Of a stretch of DNA of 6,552 bases, positions 1 to 5,042 are shown piece by piece. This stretch comes from Acidobacteriota bacterium. Its GTDB lineage: Bacteria; Acidobacteriota; UBA6911. Where the stretch lies: the NCBI GenBank assembly GCA_031254095.1, contig JAIRVC010000119.1:1-6552 (forward strand), given 5' to 3'. The notes beneath the pieces were generated by a model. It was not told the DNA's origin. It was given only the letters and a program-made list of their open reading frames with translations, and made no database searches. A program made the position numbers and the translations under genes. How positions within the stretch are numbered: position 1 is the stretch's first letter; every line of letters begins with the position of its first letter.

Positions 1-74
1 AATACGCAAGGCGGCGATGGCCTGAATTTATCTGGTCCGCTGTGGCGTAGTTTGTTTGCTCGCCGGCATTTCAT
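1..74 (-). CDS. possible start of a further gene, cut by the window edge
   Basis: An open frame begins with an ATG whose last two bases are the first two of the TGA stop of the preceding GT9-like gene (ATGA overlap). It stays open for 24 codons to the window edge and begins MKCRRANKLRHSGP. A purine-rich AAGGGGG lies about 10 nt before the ATG. The overlap fits translational coupling in the same operon. The fragment is too short to recognise a family, and its Arg/Pro-rich composition could equally be a chance open frame. A competing ATG five bases further on gives only a 13-codon frame. The product is unknown and the case for a real gene rests on the overlap and position alone. Confidence 0.35.
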   Translation of the reverse strand, partial: MKCRRANKLRHSGPDKFRPSPPCV

Positions 75-568
75 TGTACGTCCGCCCCCTTGCGAAGCAG
101 AAAAAGCCGCAACGGTAAAAATACAATCAGCGGAATGACCGCAACGCCGGTCAAAACCATCGACAATGCTGAAATTACCCCGTTTTTTATACCAATCAAC
201 CGGACAGCCGCCGGTTCAACCTCTCTTATATCGGAAATAACGTTGCAGACCGCGCGCTTTCCGGCTTTTATCGACAGCGAAAATTTCAACACGTTGAAAA
301 ATCCCGCGCCTGTAATATTCGCAACCGGGATAATTACGGCGGCAAATTTTTTATCGTTTATCCCGAATGCCCTGTTCTTATACTTGAATCCATCTCTATA
401 CGGATAGATGTAAACCTCATCCACATCTTTGTATTTCCGGGCAAGAAGCGCGCCATGTTCATGAGTTAAAACGCTGATTTTATGATCAGGGTAATGATCT
501 TTGATAACCGGCAGATTTTTATCGAGTTGTTGAAAACTAACAGAGCGGATTATTAATATTTCCTTCAT
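71..568 (-). CDS. short GT9-like (heptosyltransferase N-domain-like) protein with hydrophobic C-terminus
   Basis: This 165-aa protein starts with a Rossmann-type strand (MKEILIIRSVS), then a helix and ISVLTHEHGALL at residues 31-42. That pattern is typical of the N-terminal half of GT9 glycosyltransferases such as the heptosyltransferases. A second strand, VIIPVANITGAGFFNVL, is at about 78-94. A full GT9 enzyme is roughly 320-350 aa with a C-terminal nucleotide-sugar domain. Here that domain is absent and residues about 131-158 are strongly hydrophobic, ending LRLFLLRK, which suggests one or two membrane segments. Similar short membrane-tailed proteins occur in polysaccharide clusters, as far as I recall, so this is probably a natural short form rather than a broken gene. 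It lies 20 nt after the GT2 gene with only a weak SD (GGA, 6 nt before the ATG). Its activity is unknown. It may be an accessory or scaffold protein at the membrane. Confidence 0.7.
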   Translation of the reverse strand: MKEILIIRSVSFQQLDKNLPVIKDHYPDHKISVLTHEHGALLARKYKDVDEVYIYPYRDGFKYKNRAFGINDKKFAAVIIPVANITGAGFFNVLKFSLSIKAGKRAVCNVISDIREVEPAAVRLIGIKNGVISALSMVLTGVAVIPLIVFLPLRLFLLRKGADVQ

Positions 569-588
569 TCCAAATCCATTATATTCCG

Positions 589-1494
589 TTACCTGTAATA
601 TGTAAAAGCCAGGTTAAACGGTATGCGCAATCCGCGGGCGATATCCGGACTAACCGGTTTTCTCTTACCGCGTAATTTCCCCATATGCGCAAACGCCGCC
701 AGCATCGCCTGCAGGTAAACCAGCGTTTTCTGCTCCATGGAGGAATAAAAGCAGGCGTGCATGAATCGCAGCGTCAAATCCAGCGCCATGCCCGACGGGT
801 AGTTCTTCCAGATCAGCCAGAAGGCGTTGCGTGTATAGAAAAACGGCGCTCGGCGCGAATTCCGATTCACCGGAGAAAACTTATGATAGGCAACGACATC
901 TGAAAAGAATCGTATGCCGTATCCCATGTTTAAAATACGGAACGCGGTATCCTGTTCGTTCCAATAGAGAAAAAACTCCTCCGGATAGAAACCGGCCTGC
1001 CGCAGCACATCCAGCCGAACACCGGCGCCCGCTCCGTTAAAGGCCAAAAGATAATATTTTGCGGCGGCGGCCGTTTCCATGCCGGCTTCGTTTTCATCAA
1101 TGGTTTCGTTTTTAACATCGTCGTAGTTGTAAAAATTTCGGACATCGAACGCCACAACCCCCAGCGAGGCGTCGTTTTCAAATTTACTTACCATCCTTTT
1201 CAGCGAATCCCGATGCGGAAAGGAATCGTCGTCCAGAATAACCGCGTATTCCCCGCGCGCGGCTTTAAAACCGGCATTGTAGGCGGCGATGCCCTGGTTT
1301 TCCGGCATCCGGAGCAGGCGGACTTCGGGAAAATCCGCTCCGATCATCTCGAAAGTTCCATCCGTAGAAGCGTTGTCAACGACGATAATTTCCAGATTGG
1401 GATAGTCGATTTCGCGAATTCTAAACAGGCTTTCGCGGATATCCGCCTTTCTATTCCAGCAAATGGATACGATACTGACAAGCGGCGGCGTCAT
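589..1494 (-). CDS. GT2-family glycosyltransferase (rhamnosyltransferase-like)
   Basis: This 301-aa GT-A fold enzyme of family GT2 transfers a sugar from a nucleotide-sugar donor, probably to a surface glycan or lipid-linked acceptor on the cytoplasmic side. VSIVSICWNR at 6-15 opens the nucleotide-binding domain. VVDNASTD at 38-45 is the classic GT2 motif, and NQGIAAYNAGFKAARGEY at 66-83 is the NxGxAxxxNxG stretch. LDDD at 87-90 is the metal-binding DXD site. NGAGAGVRLDVLRQAGFYPEEFFLY at 153-177 matches the acceptor-side motif of rhamnosyltransferase-like members. The expected catalytic ED is represented by NEQD at 179-182. The length is normal and there is no transmembrane tail beyond short hydrophobic helices near 240-270. 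The ATG has AGGA 8 nt upstream. Neighbouring FkbM and GT9-like genes support a glycan role. The sugar and acceptor cannot be read from the sequence. Confidence 0.9.
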   Translation of the reverse strand: MTPPLVSIVSICWNRKADIRESLFRIREIDYPNLEIIVVDNASTDGTFEMIGADFPEVRLLRMPENQGIAAYNAGFKAARGEYAVILDDDSFPHRDSLKRMVSKFENDASLGVVAFDVRNFYNYDDVKNETIDENEAGMETAAAAKYYLLAFNGAGAGVRLDVLRQAGFYPEEFFLYWNEQDTAFRILNMGYGIRFFSDVVAYHKFSPVNRNSRRAPFFYTRNAFWLIWKNYPSGMALDLTLRFMHACFYSSMEQKTLVYLQAMLAAFAHMGKLRGKRKPVSPDIARGLRIPFNLAFTYYR

Positions 1495-1586
1495 AAAATC
1501 ATTCCTGTATCGGAAAACAGCGGGGTCGCCGGGACAGTCACGCTTTTTTTTCTGAAAGATATACCGATTGCTATTTTTCCGTTCAT
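1491..1586 (-). CDS. candidate 31-aa coupled mini-ORF in the FkbM-GT2 gap
   Basis: The only sizeable gap in the glycan series (1495-1590) is filled by one open frame. It starts with ATG 4 nt after the FkbM stop and ends in a TGA that overlaps the GT2 ATG (ATGA). The peptide begins MNGKIAIGISFRKKSVT and ends SDTGMIL. There is no good SD before its ATG, so it would depend on re-initiation after the FkbM stop. It may be a coupling leader for the GT2 gene, a relic, or chance. I do not recognise the peptide. Confidence 0.2.
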   Translation of the reverse strand: MNGKIAIGISFRKKSVTVPATPLFSDTGMIL

Positions 1587-1590
1587 AACT

Positions 1591-2700
1591 TTATGAGGGG
1601 ATGGCATAGCAAACAGTTTCCGTGTGCATGATATTGCGGTAATGCCTGAAATACAGGCGATAGCTTTCGTTAAACTCTTTTATAAGCATGGGAATTTTCC
1701 ATAAATCGGATAACTTGTGATAAACACATATCGCCAGTTTGGGTTTGAATTTTTCTATAATCATCCGGCCGCCAAGCAAACCTTCATACTCGCTTCCCTC
1801 AATGTCAAACTTGATAAAACTGGCTTCTTCAATCAGGTTATCCAGACAATCCGTCTCTATCCGGCCGAAGCCGGAATCAGTTATCCTTGAGCCAAACGAA
1901 CCGAGGCTGTCAAATCGCACTATTTTTTTCTCTGAATAAATGCCTTTATTGAAAATCTTCACTTTATTTGAATCCAAAACCCTGGTCGCTTCTTCTATTC
2001 TCTGAAAATTTTGACTGTCCGGCTCAAAGGCATATATTTTTTTATAAGAAGATACTTTTTGTAAAAACTGAAAACTCGTGCCAAAGTCCAGGCAGCCGCC
2101 ATCGACAAACACTTCATTGTCGTTAAGCTTGATTAAATCCTCATCAAAGTATTGATTATAGCGGTTATCGTATATTGAGCTTATTTCCGACAAGTCAAGG
2201 GTTTCACAATATTTCAAGATGCCGCGCAAGGTCTTTTTTGATTGCTCATCTTCTAAAAGCGATATGGCAAGTGAAATATTGTTTTCATTTAGCGCTATTT
2301 GATTCAATACTCCGTCTCTTTCGCCAAAGGGCGCGAAATCGCAGTTTTCCGGAATAATAACTCTGTCTTCAGCTACGCCAAAATCGGTCAACTGCTTGCA
2401 AACATCGTTTATGAAATTGGGCGCCAAAGTCAGGATAATTTTACTTTCCGGTGCTTCAAGAAGTTTGCCGACCGGGTGTACCGCCGCGCCGTGCAAATCA
2501 GTATTCTGTTTATGGATATCGTTATCAATAAAAAATTTAATGTTAAAGCCGTTATCCTTTAACAGCTTATTCAGCATAATTCCCTTAGTGTCGGCTCCGA
2601 ACAACACATAAGACTGTTTGTTATCCAATGTCGCGTTGTTGCCGAATATTTGATATAAAATGTCGGAATGAATCAATCTATCTATCCTTTTTAAGAGCAT
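1591..2700 (-). CDS. FkbM-family SAM-dependent methyltransferase with N-terminal Rossmann-like domain
   Basis: This 369-aa two-domain protein has an N-terminal part (about 30-125) containing YVLFGADTKGIMLNKLL at 31-47 and FFIDND at 56-61. This is a nucleotide-binding Rossmann-like unit often found in front of FkbM domains in polysaccharide clusters. The C-terminal part (about 195-369) is the FkbM methyltransferase: FVDGGCLDFGTS at 198-209 binds S-adenosylmethionine, AFEPD at 224-228 carries the acidic ribose-binding residue, IKFDIEGSE at 296-304 is the family hallmark, and KLAICVYHK follows at 321-329. FkbM enzymes usually O-methylate sugars or small molecules, and with two glycosyltransferase-type genes downstream a sugar O-methylation is the likely role. 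The ATG overlaps the radical SAM stop by one base (TAATG) and no SD is visible, so translation is probably coupled. The gene is far more AT-rich than its neighbours, suggesting separate acquisition. Confidence 0.9.
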   Translation of the reverse strand: MLLKRIDRLIHSDILYQIFGNNATLDNKQSYVLFGADTKGIMLNKLLKDNGFNIKFFIDNDIHKQNTDLHGAAVHPVGKLLEAPESKIILTLAPNFINDVCKQLTDFGVAEDRVIIPENCDFAPFGERDGVLNQIALNENNISLAISLLEDEQSKKTLRGILKYCETLDLSEISSIYDNRYNQYFDEDLIKLNDNEVFVDGGCLDFGTSFQFLQKVSSYKKIYAFEPDSQNFQRIEEATRVLDSNKVKIFNKGIYSEKKIVRFDSLGSFGSRITDSGFGRIETDCLDNLIEEASFIKFDIEGSEYEGLLGGRMIIEKFKPKLAICVYHKLSDLWKIPMLIKEFNESYRLYFRHYRNIMHTETVCYAIPS

Positions 2701-3659
2701 TATATATGAATCAGCGTTTCATTAATTCGTGGTTCACAAGATCCGAGCTTTGCAATTGGTTCTGATAATAATTTCGCGGCGCGTTTGCCGATAGTCTGCT
2801 CGATGTACCGCTGGATTTCCGCTTTGCTTTTGCCCCAGGCGGGCGCAATTAACTGACCGGCCGGCGCCGTGGCGAAAAGACGCTCAATATAAATGTCCGG
2901 GTTCAGGCGCTCAATAAAATCCGCGGCCAGTTCGGCGTATTCCTCAAGACCGGGAAGATGAAACGGCTCGCGCAGATATTCTTCCGCCAGCGGCGAACCG
3001 CGCACAATGTGCAGATGATGCAATTTCAAGAAATCAATTCCGGCTTCCGAAACTACGCGCGCGCCGGAAAGCGTCTCTTCGCGGCTTTCCCAGGGAAAAC
3101 CCAAAATGAAGTGGGTTCCGATATGAATGCCCCTTCCGCGCGTCATTGCGACGGCGTTTTGCCATGACGCAACATCGTGCCCGCGATTAACGCGGCGCAG
3201 CGTCTCGTCCGAAGCGGACTGCAATCCGTATTCAATCGTTACAAAATATTTTTCAGCGAGCCGCTGAAGCCACGCAAGCTTTTCTTCGTCGATGCAGTCC
3301 GGCCGCGTTCCAATGGCAAGGCCAACGATGTCGGGCCGCGCGACGGCCGCTTCATACAGCGGCACAAGAACATCAAGCGGCGCGTAGGTATTTGTCGCAG
3401 ATTGAAAATACGCTATGAATTTTTCCGCGCCGTAGCGCAGACGCAGATAATCCGTCCCTTCCGATATCTGTTGTTCTATTGGCTTTATGTGATCGGAGGT
3501 TTTTGGCCGGAATGAATCGCCGTTGCAATAGGCGCATCCGGCCGTGGAAAGCGAACCGTCGCGATTCGGACAGCTAAACCCGGCGTCTATGCTGATCTTA
3601 GAAACCCGGCAGCCGAATTTATCGCGGAGAAAACGACCGTAAGAACTGTAAGAAATAAT
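2700..3659 (-). CDS. radical SAM protein, TIGR01212 (YhcC/YtqA) type, with non-canonical start
   Basis: Taking ATT at 3659 as start gives 319 aa, the usual length of the TIGR01212 family. The N-terminus (SYSSYGRFLRDKFG) and the ISIDAGFSCPNRDG stretch match the family. Cluster cysteines are C30, C42 and C45 (CX11CX2C), which bind the 4Fe-4S cluster that cleaves S-adenosylmethionine. IGTRPDC at 116-122, GLQSASDETL at 145-154, THFILGFPWES at 182-192 and LHHLHIVRGSPL at 213-224 are further family signatures. The reaction of this family is, to my knowledge, not firmly established. No ATG, GTG or TTG exists between the upstream UAG (3669-3671) and C45. The first such codon, GTG at 3365, would remove the whole cluster site and cannot give a working enzyme. 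CTG (3660-3662) and ATT (3657-3659 or 3654-3656) are the candidates, and AGGA ends 7 nt before ATT 3659. The stop overlaps the FkbM ATG. Confidence 0.85.
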   Translation of the reverse strand: MISYSSYGRFLRDKFGCRVSKISIDAGFSCPNRDGSLSTAGCAYCNGDSFRPKTSDHIKPIEQQISEGTDYLRLRYGAEKFIAYFQSATNTYAPLDVLVPLYEAAVARPDIVGLAIGTRPDCIDEEKLAWLQRLAEKYFVTIEYGLQSASDETLRRVNRGHDVASWQNAVAMTRGRGIHIGTHFILGFPWESREETLSGARVVSEAGIDFLKLHHLHIVRGSPLAEEYLREPFHLPGLEEYAELAADFIERLNPDIYIERLFATAPAGQLIAPAWGKSKAEIQRYIEQTIGKRAAKLLSEPIAKLGSCEPRINETLIHI

Positions 3660-3664
3660 CAGCG

Positions 3665-3671
3665 CTTCCTA
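3665..3671 (-). promoter_or_regulatory. ribosome binding site overlapping the upstream UAG stop
   Basis: The minus strand reads TAGGAAG, in which the UAG stop of the zinc-ribbon gene supplies part of an AGGA Shine-Dalgarno core. AGGA ends 4 nt before a CTG and 7 nt before an ATT, both in the radical SAM frame. The spacing favours the ATT. A ribosome terminating at the UAG would sit on this site, which fits re-initiation by coupling. Confidence 0.5.
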
Positions 3672-3851
3672 TATCTTGATCCGGTTGTCGTCTTTGGGAC
3701 AGATCCAGAACATCCCGCCCGGAGAATCCCGATACTTAATAACTTTGGTGGCGACCATAACAGTTCCGCATTGCGGACACTTTGTCGCAAGCACTTCCGC
3801 CTTATGTCCAAGGCTTGCTCGCGCTGTTTTCGACATTTTCTTATCTGCCAT
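3669..3851 (-). CDS. small zinc-ribbon protein of unknown function
   Basis: This 60-aa protein begins MADKKMSKTARASLGHKAEV with a basic N-terminal tail. It has CPQC at 25-28, a short beta-hairpin-like stretch (MVATKVIKY), then MFWICPKDD at 47-55. The layout is that of a small rubredoxin-like zinc ribbon, which would normally have CX2C twice. Here the fourth ligand position (54) is Asp and only C51 remains of the second pair. H16 might complete the site or the site may be altered. Such proteins may bind nucleic acid or act as metal-binding adaptors, but no role can be named. The start is well supported: GGAG sits 6 nt before the ATG. It is the first gene after a near-consensus promoter and is in the same frame as the radical SAM gene, from which only one UAG separates it. 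Confidence 0.8.
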   Translation of the reverse strand: MADKKMSKTARASLGHKAEVLATKCPQCGTVMVATKVIKYRDSPGGMFWICPKDDNRIKI

Positions 3852-3888
3852 AGCAGACTCCTTTCATGTTTCCTTTTGAAAATTAGAT

Positions 3889-3917
3889 AGTATAACCGTC
3901 CCGAGGAATTGCGTCAA
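3889..3917 (-). promoter_or_regulatory. sigma70-type promoter for the zinc-ribbon/radical SAM/glycan series
   Basis: On the minus strand TTGACG (3917-3912) is followed after exactly 17 nt by TATACT (3894-3889). That is five of six matches to each consensus hexamer with optimal spacing. The predicted transcript start is near 3882, giving a leader of about 30 nt before the ATG at 3851. It begins only 7 nt after the proB stop. Confidence 0.75.
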
Positions 3918-3924
3918 TAATCCG

Positions 3925-5025
3925 CTATAAAAGCGCAAGGTTGTTGTGATGGATGACCTCGTCGCCAAAATAATATCCGAGAATAGATTCGATTTCATCG
4001 GAAGGCCGCCGCAGGATGCGCAAAATATCACGGCTGTCGTAATTGACGATTCCCCTTGCTATTTCCGTTCCGTCCTTGAGTGCAACGCGCACCGTGTCGC
4101 CTCGGCCGAAATCGCCGCTTATCTCCGCAACGCCGACAGACAGCAGGCTCGCGCCCCGGCGCAATGCCCCGGCCGCGCCACCGTCAATCGTTAATTGTCC
4201 GGGAACCCGCCGCCCCGATAAAATATAACGTTTTCTGCTCTCAACCGCGGTCGCCGTCGGCAGGAAGCGCGTTCCCAGGCGTTCGCCTCTTGCCAGCCGC
4301 AAAAGCGCTTCCGGTTCGGATCCGCGGGCGATCACGCATAAAGCGCCGCCGCGCCGCGCCAGATCAACCGCTTGAAGCTTTGTAATCATGCCGCCGGTGC
4401 CAATGCCCTGTCTCGCACTGCCGCCCGCCGCCTGCCAGATTTCCGGCGTGATTTCCCTGTCAGCAATTTCTTCAATCAGGCAGGCGTCGGAGTTGTAACG
4501 CGGGTCGGCCGTAAAGAGACCGTCCTGATCGGTCAGCAAAAACAGCCGGTCGGCGTCCGTAAGATTCGCCACGAGCGCCGAAAGATTGTCGTTGTCTCCC
4601 ACGCGGATTTCTTCTGTCGCCACCGTGTCGTTTTCATTTACTATGGGCAGAACGCCGTTTTCCACAAGGGCTGTCAGCGTGTTACGAGCGTTCAGATAGC
4701 CGCGCCGGCTTGTCAGATCCATTCCGGTCAGCAGCACCTGCGCCACAGTAACGCCGTACATGCCGAAAATCTGTTCATAAAAAGCCATCAGGCGCGGCTG
4801 GCCTACCGCCGACAGCATTTGTTTTGCGGGAACATCTTTAGGAAGATGCGGAAAATCCAGGCGCTCCCGCCCCGCGGCAATCGCGCCGGACGATACCAGA
4901 ATCAGCTCGTGCCCTTCGGATTTCAGGGCGGCGATCTGCCGTGCAAGTTCAATCACAAGCGGCGGCGACAGGCGCTTCGTGCCCTGTGTGAGCGTCGAAG
5001 TTCCCAGTTTAATTACAAAACGCAT
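3925..5025 (-). CDS. proB: glutamate 5-kinase with C-terminal PUA domain
   Basis: This enzyme phosphorylates L-glutamate with ATP to glutamyl 5-phosphate, the first step of proline synthesis, in the cytoplasm. It is 366 aa from the ATG at 5025, matching E. coli ProB (367). Amino-acid-kinase motifs appear in order: KLGTSTLT at 6-13, SSGAIAAG at 45-52, NEND at 130-133, GDNDNLSA at 143-150, TDQDGLF at 165-171 and GTGGMITK at 209-216. A PUA domain covers about 267-357 and ends at HHNNLALL. A GTG at 5034 would add MKH but has no SD. The ATG has GGTGA 5 nt upstream, so I prefer it. It lies 17 nt after the ychF stop and is probably co-transcribed with it. The usual partner proA is not in this window. 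Feedback inhibition by proline is known for the family. The stop codon is TAG. Confidence 0.96.
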   Translation of the reverse strand: MRFVIKLGTSTLTQGTKRLSPPLVIELARQIAALKSEGHELILVSSGAIAAGRERLDFPHLPKDVPAKQMLSAVGQPRLMAFYEQIFGMYGVTVAQVLLTGMDLTSRRGYLNARNTLTALVENGVLPIVNENDTVATEEIRVGDNDNLSALVANLTDADRLFLLTDQDGLFTADPRYNSDACLIEEIADREITPEIWQAAGGSARQGIGTGGMITKLQAVDLARRGGALCVIARGSEPEALLRLARGERLGTRFLPTATAVESRKRYILSGRRVPGQLTIDGGAAGALRRGASLLSVGVAEISGDFGRGDTVRVALKDGTEIARGIVNYDSRDILRILRRPSDEIESILGYYFGDEVIHHNNLALL

Positions 5026-5030
5026 GTGTT

Positions 5031-5035
5031 TCACC
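5031..5035 (-). promoter_or_regulatory. ribosome binding site deciding the proB start
   Basis: GGTGA on the minus strand is complementary to the 16S 3' tail in the GGUGA register and lies 5 nt before ATG 5025. It overlaps the alternative GTG codon at 5034-5032, which argues that this GTG is part of the SD rather than the start. Confidence 0.55.
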
Positions 5036-5042
5036 GGTAAAA

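Noticed and set aside
1495..1590. Rho-independent terminator in the FkbM-GT2 gap
   Set aside because: The run of A/T near 1544-1551 gives A on the transcribed strand, not U, and no compact GC-rich stem precedes a U-run.
2700..3365. Radical SAM gene starting at GTG 3365 (221 aa)
   Set aside because: This start leaves out the three cluster cysteines and about 98 residues that match the family and are in the same open frame.
3669..3671. UAG as a generally reassigned codon (for example pyrrolysine)
   Set aside because: proB in the same window ends at UAG (3925-3927) at its natural C-terminus, and the zinc-ribbon protein also ends at a plausible length. One UAG between two separately recognisable proteins is not evidence of reassignment.
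4372..5040. 222-aa plus-strand frame opposite proB
   Set aside because: It is antisense to a certain proB, is basic and low in recognisable motifs, and has no ribosome site pattern. It is a shadow of GC-rich coding sequence.
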